A DNA stretch of 64,000 nucleotides, taken from positions 1,798,001 through 1,862,000 of the forward strand of contig NZ_JADEXS020000001.1 in the NCBI RefSeq assembly GCF_015207005.2. Direction: 5' to 3'. Positions 42,227 to 52,559 of this stretch are shown one piece after another (position 1 is the first letter of the stretch; the number at the start of each line of letters is the position of its first letter). This DNA comes from Desmonostoc muscorum LEGE 12446. Lineage in GTDB: Bacteria; Cyanobacteriota; Cyanobacteriia; Cyanobacteriales; Nostocaceae. The translations under genes and the position numbers were made by a program. A model generated the notes under the pieces. That model saw nothing but the letters and a program-made list of their open reading frames with translations, did no database searches and was not told where the DNA came from.

Positions 42227-44404
42227 ATGCAAAATAACAGATTTGTTGCTAGAAATTGTTCTCTAACCTATTTCAAAAAAGGACTGATGCAGACTTTCCA
42301 AAAAATTGTGACTGGCTTTTGTTTATTGCTATTGCTATGGTCTAATTGCAATCAGCAAGCCTTTGCCAGTAGCCAATCACCAACTTCCCAGGCAACAAAT
42401 ACAGCCCCAATAATTACCGCTTATGGTAATTTGCCTTTGAGTTTTCAACCAAACTTTGGTCAAACTGACGAGCAGGTAAAATTTCTCTCTCGCGGTCAAG
42501 GCTATACATTATTTCTCACTCAATCAGAAGCAGTATTAGCACTCTCCAAATCAGATAGTAAACAACAATTATCTTCGTCTAACAATGTTGCCCAAGGCAC
42601 AGAACTGAAATTACAATGGCTAGGCAGTAACAGCAATATTCAGCCAACAGCATTACAGCCATTACCAGGAAAAGTTAACTATTTTGTTGGTAGTAACCCC
42701 CAACAATGGCACACAGATATACCGACATATGCACAGGTGCAGTACAGCTCGTTATATCCGGGCATTGACTTAGTTTACTACGGCAATCAAGGGCAATTAG
42801 AGTATGACTTAATAGTTGCACCAAAGGCAGATCCGAATCTAATCAAACTGAAGATAGAAGGAGCGCAGCAACTACAAATTGATCAACAGGGACAGCTATT
42901 GATGCACACCCCTCATGGAGTGTTGCAACAACACAAGCCAGTGGTGTACCAAATTATAGATGGTCAAAAGCAGCTAATAGAAGGAAATTATGTGCTGTCA
43001 AATCAGCAAGAAGTAGAGATAGCTCTTGCTAATTATGACCACGAGCAACCATTAGTCATCGACCCTGTGATAGTGTACTCTACCTACTTAGGCAGTGGTG
43101 GGGCTGACGTTGCTAAACAGATAGCCGTGGATACTTTAGGCAATGCTTACATTATTGGGGAAACAGCTTCTACTAACTTCCCCAGCAAAAATGCCTTGCA
43201 AAGTACTGGTGTAGGCGCTTTTGATGTGTTTGTCACCAAGCTCAACCCCCACGGTAATGGTCTAGTTTACTCCACTTACCTTGCAGGTAGTGACACAGAC
43301 TATGGCGGTTCTATCGCTGTAGATCTTTTAGGTAATGCATACATTACAGGTACTACAGCTTCTAGCGATTTCCCACTCAAGAATGCTTTTCAGAGTGCAT
43401 TGAAAGGATCTCTTGATGGGTTTATCACTAAGCTCAACTCATCCGGTAATCATCTAGCTTACTCTACTTACCTGGGAGGTAGTGGTAGTGAAGGTAGCTA
43501 CGGAATAGTTGTAGACACTTTAGGTAATACTTATGTAACTGGTGCTACTACTTCTAGTGACTTTCCACGAAAAAATGCTTTTCAAACTACAAAGGCTGGT
43601 GGTATTGATGTATTTGTGACGAAGTTAAACCCAAATTGCGATGCTCTAATTTACTCTACTTTCTTGGGAGGCAATGGTGACGATGTTGCCATTGATATAG
43701 CTATCAGTAGTTTAGGCAATGCTTATGTCACAGGGGTTACTACTTCTAGTAACTTGCCACTCAAAAACGCCTATGTTGGTGTAGCAGGTGGTCAAAACGA
43801 TGCCTTTGTCACCAAATTCGATTTAGACGGCGATCATTTAGTTTACTCCACTTATCTAGGGGGCAGTGGCAATGACTATGGTGCATCTATAGCTGTCAAC
43901 ACTTTAGGCAATGCATATGTAGTAGGAACTACTAACTCTACTAACTTTCCGCTGAATAATGCTTTGCAAAATGTCTCAGGTGGTCAAAATGATGTCTTTG
44001 TCACCAAGTTTGACTTAGGGGGAAATGGATTAGTCTATTCTACCTACTTAGGTGGTAGTGACAAAGACAATGGCACAGCTATAGATGTGGACACTTTAGG
44101 CAATGCATACATCATAGGTACAACAGCTTCTAGCAATTTCCCGAAAAAGAATGCTTTCCAAAATACATTCGGTGGCATTCAAGATGCCTTTGTCACTAAA
44201 ATTAATTCTTTAGGTAATGCTTTAGTTTTTTCCAGTTATTTAGGAGGCAGTGGTTACGATCAAGGCAGAGCAATAACTCTAGGTCTTTTAGGCAATATAT
44301 ACGTTACAGGTGCCACAGCTTCTACCAACTTCCCCAAAAAGAATGCTTTTCAAAGTTCTAATGCTGGATCTGCTGATGCATTTATTACAAAGATTTCTCC
44401 TTAA
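42227..44404 (+). CDS. SBBP-repeat beta-propeller secreted protein
   Basis: A 725-residue protein. An N-terminal signal segment (IVTGFCLLLLLWSNC..AFAS) is followed by a domain of about 240 residues (SFQPNFGQTDEQVKFLSRG, LPGKVNYFVGSNP, YPGIDLVYYGNQGQLEYDL) that typically precedes SBBP repeats. Seven to eight SBBP blades follow, each like YSTYLGGSGNDYGASIAV, DTLGNAYVTGTT, FPLKNAFQ, DAFVTKL. It probably forms a seven-bladed propeller at the cell surface or outside the cell. I prefer the ATG at 42227 over the TTG at 42197; 42287 is also possible. It follows the two chitin-binding genes on the same strand. Confidence 0.85.
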   Translation: MQNNRFVARNCSLTYFKKGLMQTFQKIVTGFCLLLLLWSNCNQQAFASSQSPTSQATNTAPIITAYGNLPLSFQPNFGQTDEQVKFLSRGQGYTLFLTQSEAVLALSKSDSKQQLSSSNNVAQGTELKLQWLGSNSNIQPTALQPLPGKVNYFVGSNPQQWHTDIPTYAQVQYSSLYPGIDLVYYGNQGQLEYDLIVAPKADPNLIKLKIEGAQQLQIDQQGQLLMHTPHGVLQQHKPVVYQIIDGQKQLIEGNYVLSNQQEVEIALANYDHEQPLVIDPVIVYSTYLGSGGADVAKQIAVDTLGNAYIIGETASTNFPSKNALQSTGVGAFDVFVTKLNPHGNGLVYSTYLAGSDTDYGGSIAVDLLGNAYITGTTASSDFPLKNAFQSALKGSLDGFITKLNSSGNHLAYSTYLGGSGSEGSYGIVVDTLGNTYVTGATTSSDFPRKNAFQTTKAGGIDVFVTKLNPNCDALIYSTFLGGNGDDVAIDIAISSLGNAYVTGVTTSSNLPLKNAYVGVAGGQNDAFVTKFDLDGDHLVYSTYLGGSGNDYGASIAVNTLGNAYVVGTTNSTNFPLNNALQNVSGGQNDVFVTKFDLGGNGLVYSTYLGGSDKDNGTAIDVDTLGNAYIIGTTASSNFPKKNAFQNTFGGIQDAFVTKINSLGNALVFSSYLGGSGYDQGRAITLGLLGNIYVTGATASTNFPKKNAFQSSNAGSADAFITKISP

Positions 44405-44487
44405 ATAGCTTTCAAAAAGAAGAATTCAGAATCCATGTTTATAGGTTCTGAATTTTTGAGTTAGAGTTTTATATTGCTATAGCCCTT

Positions 44488-44664
44488 AGAGAATGTTTGA
44501 AAAGTCTGTAGTAGTGTATTAAATATTTGTTTACCCCACCCTAACCCTCCCCGTATGTATTGGGGAGGGAACTAAATTGTCTAGTCTCCCCCCTTTATAA
44601 GGGGGGATTAAGGGGGGTAAAAATGTGATTAATATCACAGCCAACCATTTTTAGAACATCCTCT
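44488..44664. repeat. MITE-like element, family agaggatgtttgaaaagt (copy 2)
   Basis: Ends AGAGAATGTTTGAAAAGT and, inverted, AGAGGATGTTCTAAAAAT. The interior has CCCCACCCTAACCCTCCCC and GGGGGGATTAAGGGGGG tracts, as in the element at 34309-34571. Another end-like sequence, AGAGGATGTTTTAAAAGTCT, begins at 44666 directly after it. The remainder of the 44405-44795 gap has no gene. Confidence 0.7.
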
Positions 44665-44795
44665 TAGAGGATGTTTTAAAAGTCTAAATTAATACTAGAC
44701 CCCGGCGAATTATATTCGCTTTTCAAATAACCTCTTATTCTGACTATGCAAGACTTTTGTAATACTCCACTATTTCGTGTTTAACACTGATAAAT

Positions 44796-45611
<816 letters not shown>

Positions 45612-46305
45612 TCAGCTAGCAAATCATTGCAATTAGACTTATCGAAATTATTGAGTAAAGAGTCAGGTCTATTTCAGAAGATACGCCTATAAAACAATAC
45701 AGTTCAGTTAATACCAATTTTCTGTGAAGTTGCACATTATTTTGACCCCTTTTAACCTCCCCGATGCCTTGGGGAGGTGCCGCAGGCGGTGGGGTTCTTT
45801 CTATGCATCTTCATATGAAAATGGTATAAGCATTTCGGCGTTGCATATTTGCGGGATGATTTTTTCACGCAGAGGCGCAGAGACGCTGAGAGGATAAAGA
45901 GTTTTAGATTTCAAAATATAAATTTCATCCCTCGATTCAGCAACGCCAGCATTTTTTTCTTCTCTCTGCGTTCTTGGCGTTCTTGGCGCTCATATCTTGC
46001 ACCTGGAAACTGGAAACTTGGATGTCAATTCCATAACTAAGTGCCAAGCCTTTCAGGCGTTCAATATCTTATCCAACTACTCTTTCAAATTTGCGATCGC
46101 CTAATCATAGTAACTTTCCTGAATAAAATGTATTTGCAGTATTATTTATTACTCATTTTACTTAGATTTATTCTCACTTCTGGAGTAATTTTTTTACGCT
46201 CTTATTTGTGTAATTAGTGGTTTATTCCCAGAGGTGCAAGATATAAGTTAACCTCAGTAAAGTAGTTTTTTCAATTCACATTATCAGCTAAAAGTGGTTA
46301 TTATG
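45612..46305. other. repeat-rich intergenic region
   Basis: Holds the MITE-like element at 45709-45828, and then a CGCAGAGGCGCAGAGACGC tract at about 45870 with an inverse TCTCTGCGTTCTTGGCG near 45961. The frame at 45849-46040 crosses these repeats and is not a gene. The rest is AT-rich and probably holds the promoter of the SLH-protein gene. Confidence 0.55.
45709..45828. repeat. MITE-like element, family taccaatt (copy 2)
   Basis: Starts TAATACCAATTTTC and ends GAAAATGGTATA (inverted repeat), with a GGGGAGGTGCCGCAGGC core. Same end type as the elements at 8806-8910 and 59423-59528. Confidence 0.6.
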
Positions 46306-46986
46306 ATGCGTCGCTTTTCAATTACTTTATCTTTAGTAGCACTACTACAAAACTTGCCAGCAATTGCTCAGGAACCAGTGTCACAAGCTACTTCTGAAAT
46401 ACCGTCTGATTCTATTGAACAGGTAGTTGCTGTGAAATGGATGACAAATTTTCCCGATGGCAAATTTTATCCAGAAAGGTTAGTGAGTAGAGCAGAATTA
46501 GCCTCAATTATGGTAAAAGCATTTCGCTTAGATAAAAGACAAGATGTTAACAAAGAAAATTTAGTTATTCCAGATGTTCCTCGGTCTTATTGGGCATTTA
46601 ATGATATCCAAACGGTGTTAAAAACTGACATCATGAAAGGCTATCGAGGAAATCAATTTTTTCCGAATCAAAGAGTAACCAGGGCAGAAGCTTTTGCGAT
46701 TTTCGCCCAAGCTTATGGTGTATTTCAGTTTCCCGATGACGCTGTTGATGAGATTCTGGCTGCACATCCAGATGAAAAGTCTATCCCATCTTGGGCCAGA
46801 AAAGCGATCGCCACTGTAGTTTCTGAAGGATTTATAAATACAGACGCTCAAAACAATATTTCCCCATTACGACCCGTCACCCGTGGGGATATGGCTTATA
46901 TTTTGAGTAAATATTTGCAACGGCAAAAGCAACAACCCGAAACACCAGAGGTTCCGATTATTCCAAATAGCTCACCATCTCCTTAA
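46303..46986 (+). CDS. S-layer homology (SLH) domain protein
   Basis: A 227-residue exported protein with a signal peptide (ITLSLVALLQNLPAIAQ) and two to three SLH-like motifs (MTNFPDGKFYPERLVSRAELA; FPNQRVTRAEAFAIFAQAYG; ISPLRPVTRGDMAYILSKYL). SLH modules anchor proteins to secondary cell-wall polymer or peptidoglycan. A Pro-rich tail follows. It lacks the porin barrel seen in long cyanobacterial SLH proteins, so it may be a small periplasmic wall-bound protein. The start is ATG 46303 or 46306; GTG 46294 is less likely. Confidence 0.82.
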   Translation: MMRRFSITLSLVALLQNLPAIAQEPVSQATSEIPSDSIEQVVAVKWMTNFPDGKFYPERLVSRAELASIMVKAFRLDKRQDVNKENLVIPDVPRSYWAFNDIQTVLKTDIMKGYRGNQFFPNQRVTRAEAFAIFAQAYGVFQFPDDAVDEILAAHPDEKSIPSWARKAIATVVSEGFINTDAQNNISPLRPVTRGDMAYILSKYLQRQKQQPETPEVPIIPNSSPSP

Positions 46987-47070
46987 CTGAATAAAATTCA
47001 GTTAAGAAACGTGTTTATAGGACTCATATTTGATTTTTGAACAAAACTCAGTACACCTTTATTCCTTCTT

Positions 47071-47094
47071 CCCAGTCCCCAGTCCCCAGTCCCT
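47071..47094. repeat. STRR heptad CCCCAGT
   Basis: Three heptads of CCCCAGT downstream of the SLH gene, the same family as at 10740-10811 and 62112-62136. Confidence 0.8.
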
Positions 47095-47139
47095 TACCTC
47101 TACGAGTGATTCTCCAAATCAAATCGGATTGCTATATAA

Positions 47140-48351
47140 TCACCTTTGATTCTGACCTCTATGTTTTTCTAGAATCTGGCGCATATATGCGGCAGTAGAG
47201 TTTGGTGATTCGGTTGGTTGCTGCGAGCCATAATTCCCATAAGTAGACTGTGGTACTTGGGTTGGCTGCTGTAAGCCATAATTGCCATAAGTAGGCTGTG
47301 GTACTTGGGTTGGCTGCTGTAAGCCATAATTGCCATAGGTAGACTGTGGTACTTGGGTTGGCTGCTGTAAGCCATAATTCCCATATCCCGCAGAGGTTGT
47401 GGGTGTAATAACACTTTGATTCGGACTTTGGCTAGAGTAAGGTGTGATATTAGTAGGTGCAACAGAGTTGACTGGGGGCGCCACTGGCGATTGACCACTA
47501 TTTAAATTACTGTAGGGATTTAGCTGCAAGTTTGTACCCGTTGAGGTGTACCCCGTCCCAGGAATTAACCCAGTAGTTGGTAGAGAATTCTGATTGGGTA
47601 AGCTGTTCATCGGTGGCATCAACCTTGTTCCTGTGTCAGAAACACGCCCTAAAGCATTTGGGCCAGTGGTATTAATCCCATTAAAGCCAGACAATTTCTG
47701 GTCTGTCGATTCGTTGAGTGCTGCTTGCAGAGGACTGATAGAGACAGAATTTTGATTTTTGTTGGTTTGATTAGTTAATCCAATTCCCAAGCTAGAAGAT
47801 GCTTGTTCCCCTTCTGTTTCAGACGCCCCATTTAAGGAGTTGAGACCGAGAAACTGGCTATTACTATCAACAGTCCCAGTACGCAATAAATTTTCTGTTT
47901 GTGCGATAAAGGGATTTTTCAGGGTTGGGGGAGATTCGGGCTTAACTATTCCTAAACCAGATTTTAATTTGCTATCGTTACCAGACTTTTGTTTATTAAT
48001 TAAGTCTTCTAATAAGCCTTTGCTCTTTTTTACCTCAGTCTTTTCGTTGGGGGTATTTGCCGTTAGTGAAAGAGTTGCTTGATCGAAGTCATTAAATAAA
48101 ACTGGTAAGTTATCAATATCTGCTGCAATAGCTTTGTTTTCGTTTGACAGGGAGGAGTCAGCCGGCTTTTGTGAAGCGACTTGTTTTTTTTGCTTATAAA
48201 CAAAAATATCTGGGTTTGACCAGTATTCCCAGGTTACTAGCCCGACTACAGATAAAAAAATTGCAGTTACCCAAAAACCAGGTCGCCCTAGATTCCATAA
48301 CCTGGCTCTGAGATAGCGTAAGTAGGCGGGAGGATAATGACGATTTGGCAT
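47140..48351 (-). CDS. single-pass membrane protein with YGNYGLQQPTQVPQ repeats
   Basis: A 403-residue protein. An N-terminal basic region and one membrane segment (GFWVTAIFLSVVGLVTW, about 30-46) anchor a long Ser/Asn/Pro/Gln-rich low-complexity stretch. Near the C-terminus there are four copies of a 16-residue unit (YGNYGLQQPTQVPQST), nearly identical in DNA (about 47205-47390). The final AAYMRQILEKHR motif is a charged helix. The tail is probably disordered and periplasmic. I do not recognise the family or know a function. Confidence 0.7.
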   Translation of the reverse strand: MPNRHYPPAYLRYLRARLWNLGRPGFWVTAIFLSVVGLVTWEYWSNPDIFVYKQKKQVASQKPADSSLSNENKAIAADIDNLPVLFNDFDQATLSLTANTPNEKTEVKKSKGLLEDLINKQKSGNDSKLKSGLGIVKPESPPTLKNPFIAQTENLLRTGTVDSNSQFLGLNSLNGASETEGEQASSSLGIGLTNQTNKNQNSVSISPLQAALNESTDQKLSGFNGINTTGPNALGRVSDTGTRLMPPMNSLPNQNSLPTTGLIPGTGYTSTGTNLQLNPYSNLNSGQSPVAPPVNSVAPTNITPYSSQSPNQSVITPTTSAGYGNYGLQQPTQVPQSTYGNYGLQQPTQVPQPTYGNYGLQQPTQVPQSTYGNYGSQQPTESPNSTAAYMRQILEKHRGQNQR

Positions 48352-48648
48352 GGGTTTGGTAATTGATATTTAGTCGCAATGGGTAGAAATTGACGGCAGC
48401 ACCGTTGCCGTTTGATGCTTTTGCCTTGTGAAACAGCAAATATCTCAACTGAAGTTGGATGATACTTTTATCCTAACTTCTCAAGAAGTTCTTAGTCATT
48501 AGTAATTAACATCTAGTAGTCAAAAATTTACCTTTTAACATAGAATTATTCTATTTACCTTTGGGTAGAGTTGTCTCATATCCTGACTCGGCAACGCTAT
48601 TCAATTTTGGCTCTCAAAAATCAGTATTAATATTCCTCACTTGAAAAA
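48352..48648. other. divergent intergenic region
   Basis: About 300 bases between the repeat-protein gene (minus) and the DUF58 gene (plus). No repeats or RNA genes recognised. Confidence 0.5.
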
Positions 48649-49974
48649 ATGGTTCCAGCAAGACGAGTTTATTTATTATTGGCGCTAGGAATTGCGATCG
48701 CTTTCATCCTATCCCTTTTTCTGGGCATTAGAGCAAGCATCGTCATCACTCTGCTATTTGATGTCCTGGTTCTCCTATTAATGGTTGTGGATGGTTCACG
48801 GGTACGGCGTTCTCGCGTCCAAATTACCCGCGAATTACCGTCACGGTTATCCATTGGGCGGGATAACCAAGTTGTACTAAAAGTTACTTCGCAAAATACC
48901 AACGCCCAAATTCAAATCCGCGACTATTATCCAACAGGGTTTGGTGTATCTGCCCCTGCACGCTCAGCCACTATTCCCAGCAACAGCACCCAGGAATTAA
49001 CCTATACTGTTAACCCAACACAACGGGGAGAATTTCCTTGGGGAAATATTCAAGTCAGACAATTGGGACTTTGGGGGTTAGCTTGGGATGATTGGCAGAT
49101 TTTACAAAGTTTGCCAGTGAAAGTTTATCCTGATTTAATCGGGTTGCGATCGCTCACAATTCGCCTGACACTACAATCATCAGGAGCAATGCGCCAAGCT
49201 AGGCGAACGGGTATCGGTACAGAGTTTGCCGAATTGCGGAATTATCGCACTGGTGACGATTTGCGGTTTATTGATTGGAAAGCTACCGCCCGTCGGGTTG
49301 GTGCTTATGGTAACTCACCGCCATTGGTGAGGGTGCTGGAACCAGAACAAGAGCAAACTTTACTGATTTTACTCGATCGCGGCAGGTTGATGACAGCAAA
49401 AGTCCAGGGTTTGCAGCGATTTGACTGGGGTTTAAATGCAACATTATCCTTAGCTTTGGCGGGATTGCATCGAGGCGATCGCGTTGGTGTTGGTGTATTT
49501 GACCGCCAGATGCATACGTGGATTCCGCCAGAACGCGGTCAACTTCATTTGAGTCAGCTAATTGATAAGCTGACTCCCATTCAACCAGCATTATTTGAGT
49601 CTGATTATTTGGGCGCGGTGACAAATGTTGTGCAGCGACAAACTCGTAGGGCGCTTGTGGTGGTGATTACGGACTTAGTTGATGTCACCGCTTCTATGGA
49701 ACTACTGGCTGCACTTTCCAAGCTAGCGCCACGCTATCTCCCATTTTGCGTGACTCTGCGAGATCCGCAAGTCGATCGTTTGGCACACACTTTTACTGAA
49801 AATGTTACAGGTGCTTATGTGCGTGCAGTGGCTTTAGATTTATTGGCACAGCGACAAGTGGCATTTGCTCAGTTGAAACAAAAAGGTGTATTAGTATTAG
49901 ATGCACCAGCGAATCAGATTGCTGATGAGTTGGTTGAGCGATATCTGCAATTGAAGGCGCGAAATCAACTTTAG
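48649..49974 (+). CDS. DUF58 domain protein
   Basis: A 441-residue protein with two N-terminal membrane helices (LLLALGIAIAFILSLFLG; ITLLFDVLVLLLMVV), a beta domain and a C-terminal DUF58/vWA-like domain carrying GTGIGTEFAELRNY-like GIGTEFAELRNYRTGDDLRFIDWKA, the family signature. DUF58 proteins usually act with a MoxR ATPase and vWA proteins in protein maturation; no moxR gene is seen nearby. The start is an ATG. The downstream PPOX-fold gene begins 50 bases later. Confidence 0.88.
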   Translation: MVPARRVYLLLALGIAIAFILSLFLGIRASIVITLLFDVLVLLLMVVDGSRVRRSRVQITRELPSRLSIGRDNQVVLKVTSQNTNAQIQIRDYYPTGFGVSAPARSATIPSNSTQELTYTVNPTQRGEFPWGNIQVRQLGLWGLAWDDWQILQSLPVKVYPDLIGLRSLTIRLTLQSSGAMRQARRTGIGTEFAELRNYRTGDDLRFIDWKATARRVGAYGNSPPLVRVLEPEQEQTLLILLDRGRLMTAKVQGLQRFDWGLNATLSLALAGLHRGDRVGVGVFDRQMHTWIPPERGQLHLSQLIDKLTPIQPALFESDYLGAVTNVVQRQTRRALVVVITDLVDVTASMELLAALSKLAPRYLPFCVTLRDPQVDRLAHTFTENVTGAYVRAVALDLLAQRQVAFAQLKQKGVLVLDAPANQIADELVERYLQLKARNQL

Positions 49975-50024
49975 GGGAGTTATGGATTTGTATCACGCAG
50001 AGGCGCAGAGAGTAAGAAGAGATC

Positions 50025-50576
50025 ATGTTGGAAGCTGCAAGTGTGACGAACAGATGGGTTAATACAATTGATTGCCAAAATCCAGAAGTTATTGCGAAAG
50101 CTTTTCGGATTATGGCAAATAATATTTATTGCACTTTATCTACTTGTTCTTTAGATGGTTATCCTTGGGTATCACCTGTATTTTTTGTCTATGATGATAA
50201 CTGCAATATTTATTGGAGTTCGGCTATAGAATCTAAGCATTCGCAGAATTTATACAGCAATGGTGGGAAGGTGGCGATCGCTATTTTTAATTCGAGTGTT
50301 TCTGAAGGTACAGCAGATGGTTTGTATTTTTATGGAACGGCATCAGAATTAAAGCCAGAGGCAACAGAAAAGATAGTCAAGTTACTTATCAATCGTGCAA
50401 AGAGAAAACACAATCGCACAGCTGATGATTATTTAAATGATTCACCCCGCAGGGTATATCACTGTCAACCTCAAGAAGCTTGGGTGACTGGCGAACGATT
50501 ACCTGCTGGTAATCAATTAATAGATACAAAAATTCAGATATGTTTGCAATCCCTCCGGCAGCATGTCACAACTTAA
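50025..50576 (+). CDS. pyridoxamine 5'-phosphate oxidase-fold protein
   Basis: A 183-residue split-barrel flavin-binding protein (IYCTLSTCSLDGYPWVSPVFFVYDD-type core, IYWSSAIESKHSQNL, VAIAIFNSS). The fold binds FMN or F420 and is found in many oxidoreductases; the true PNPO C-terminal signature is absent, so pyridoxal synthesis is unlikely. Alternative start codons exist close by. It is co-directional with DUF58 but separated by a CGCAGAGGCGCAGAGAG repeat fragment just before the ATG. Confidence 0.78.
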   Translation: MLEAASVTNRWVNTIDCQNPEVIAKAFRIMANNIYCTLSTCSLDGYPWVSPVFFVYDDNCNIYWSSAIESKHSQNLYSNGGKVAIAIFNSSVSEGTADGLYFYGTASELKPEATEKIVKLLINRAKRKHNRTADDYLNDSPRRVYHCQPQEAWVTGERLPAGNQLIDTKIQICLQSLRQHVTT

Positions 50577-50633
50577 CAGAAATCTTGTTTTATTGTGTCA
50601 TATCATGCATCAAAGGTAATTTGGTGAATTTGG

Positions 50634-51200
50634 ATGCAAAAATTAATTAAACCAGTGGGATTTTGGCTTTGTGGAACTATCATAATTTTGGGTTTGATAG
50701 GCTGCAATGGCTTTATTGGTAACTCTGGAGATGCGGTTGAACGAGTGAGTGATGGTGATACTTTAGTAGTAAAAGACACTAATGGCAAAAATGTTACCGT
50801 GCGCTTTGCTTGTGTGGATGCACCAGAAATAGCTCATACTAATAAAGAAAAGCAGAGTAAAAGTAGTAGCGATCGCAATCAATTTAGTTGGGGTATAAAA
50901 GCTCAAGAACGCGTGCAACAACTCGTGCAGCAAGGAGGGGAGCGCGTGACTTTGAATATTACTGATAGCGATCGCTATGGGCGTAAAATTGCAGAAGTTC
51001 GTTTAAAAAATGGCACTTTTATACAACAAGTATTGTTGCAAGAAGGCTTAGCAAAAGTATATCGTCCCTATTTAAATAAGTGTCCTAGTAAAGACTTAGT
51101 TCAACAAGCTGAAGCTAAAGCCAAAGAACAACGGGTTGGCGTTTGGAGTGATACTAAATTTGTCAATCCTTGGGAATATCGCAGTTTATATAAAAAATAA
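50634..51200 (+). CDS. thermonuclease (staphylococcal nuclease-like) lipoprotein
   Basis: A 188-residue SNase-fold protein. A lipobox-like LIGCNG at about residues 22-27 after a hydrophobic signal suggests lipid anchoring. Catalytic landmarks are VSDGDTL, VRFACVDAPE (Arg, Asp, Glu) and SDRYGRKIAEV (second Arg). It should cut DNA or RNA outside the cytoplasm using Ca2+. The start is taken at the ATG at 50634. Confidence 0.87.
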   Translation: MQKLIKPVGFWLCGTIIILGLIGCNGFIGNSGDAVERVSDGDTLVVKDTNGKNVTVRFACVDAPEIAHTNKEKQSKSSSDRNQFSWGIKAQERVQQLVQQGGERVTLNITDSDRYGRKIAEVRLKNGTFIQQVLLQEGLAKVYRPYLNKCPSKDLVQQAEAKAKEQRVGVWSDTKFVNPWEYRSLYKK

Positions 51201-51696
51201 AAAAGTCATTTGTCATTTGTGATTTGTCATTTCATGTCCGCTTGATTACTTACTAAACCCTCCTAACCCTGCCAAAGCTACGCTTTGTCTCCCCTCCGCT
51301 TACCAACTACGCAGGGTGGATTAAGGGGAGCCAGCGCGGTCTTCTCCCAAGGGGAGACGCCAAGGGCGATGGGGGTTTCCCCCATGAGCGACTGGCGTGT
51401 GGGGTGCAATGACTGTGGGAATCATAACTAATTATTAGGATATGATACTAAGACGAGCAAGCAGATAAACAAAATCCCTATCTTGATTTGAGAATTGTAG
51501 AGCGATCGCCACAGAGAACGTGAATCAAGATGGTAGATTTTCGTACAACTTGGGTAACCTAAAGGCAGGCATCGCCTAAGTGCATTAGAGTTTTTATTCT
51601 TTTTTATAAGTGCCTTTTAAATTTTCCCTAGACACAGAGTGGCTTGTCGCAAACATGGCACTCATTCAATTAAAATCAGGAGCTAGTGAAGCATAA
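51201..51696. other. intergenic region with dispersed repeats
   Basis: About 500 bases. A GTCATTTGTGATTTGTCATTT repeat follows the nuclease gene; then come CCCTCCTAACCC- and GGGGAGACGCCAAGGGCGATG-type palindromic repeats (about 51250-51410). AGGAGCTAG before the ATG at 51697 is the ribosome-binding site of the next gene. Confidence 0.5.
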
Positions 51697-52559
51697 ATGA
51701 GTCTACTGTTAAAATGTCTTTTAGCGGTCAATAACAAACACCTCAACCGTTATAAAAAACTACTAACTGGTCTTGCTCTCTCACTGTGCTACCTGAATTT
51801 TGGAATACCATCTGCTCAGGCTGAAGGTAGTCGCACCCTCTATCCCAGTACCGCCCCAGTCGGCAGTAGTAGAGCGAACCTAGAGTGGCGTACTGATACT
51901 TATGGCGGTCTGGTGCTGCGACGAACTTTACTCAAAGTCTATGCCAACAAAGATGAGTATATTCTTTTGGGTTCTAGCGCAGTTGGGGTAAATAATGGTA
52001 ATGTGCGCGTTTACAACCCCGGTCGTGTCAGTGGCAGCATTGGCAGTGAAACTGTTCCCGGCACAGCAGATTTTGTGTGTACTTCTCAAGCTGGGCGGGG
52101 TGTTATCTCAACTCGCCAACAGGAGTTAAATGGCCCGCGTGCTATTTCTGGCGGAGGTAATCCCAACGGCTATATTCCCTGCTACTACCAGGCTCCATCC
52201 ACTGGAGTTTATGATATCGTTTTCTACGGGCCTGATGGGGGTAACTCTTCCGTTAATAGCACTCCTACTGGTGAAATTGATTTGGGTAGTGATAGCAATT
52301 TTAATGATCAACAAAAAACTAGTGTTGCAGCTTGGGATGTAACGGTACGCAGCAGCGATCAAACTTCAACAACTGACTTGAACGGACGGTTATTCAGCTA
52401 TTATCTTGCTCTTTTTACTGGTAATAACGGCCGATATCTCAACTTCCCAGTCTATCCAGTAACCACAGATGGCTTCCGATATAAAGTAGAACTCAGAGGC
52501 ACAGATCCTAACGGATTTGTTCTCTATGGTAATCAAACTGGCTTCTTTGACAGCGACGG

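Noticed and set aside
45849..46040. 63-codon plus-strand frame
   Set aside because: It crosses CGCAGAGGCGCAGAG repeats and has no plausible start site or family.
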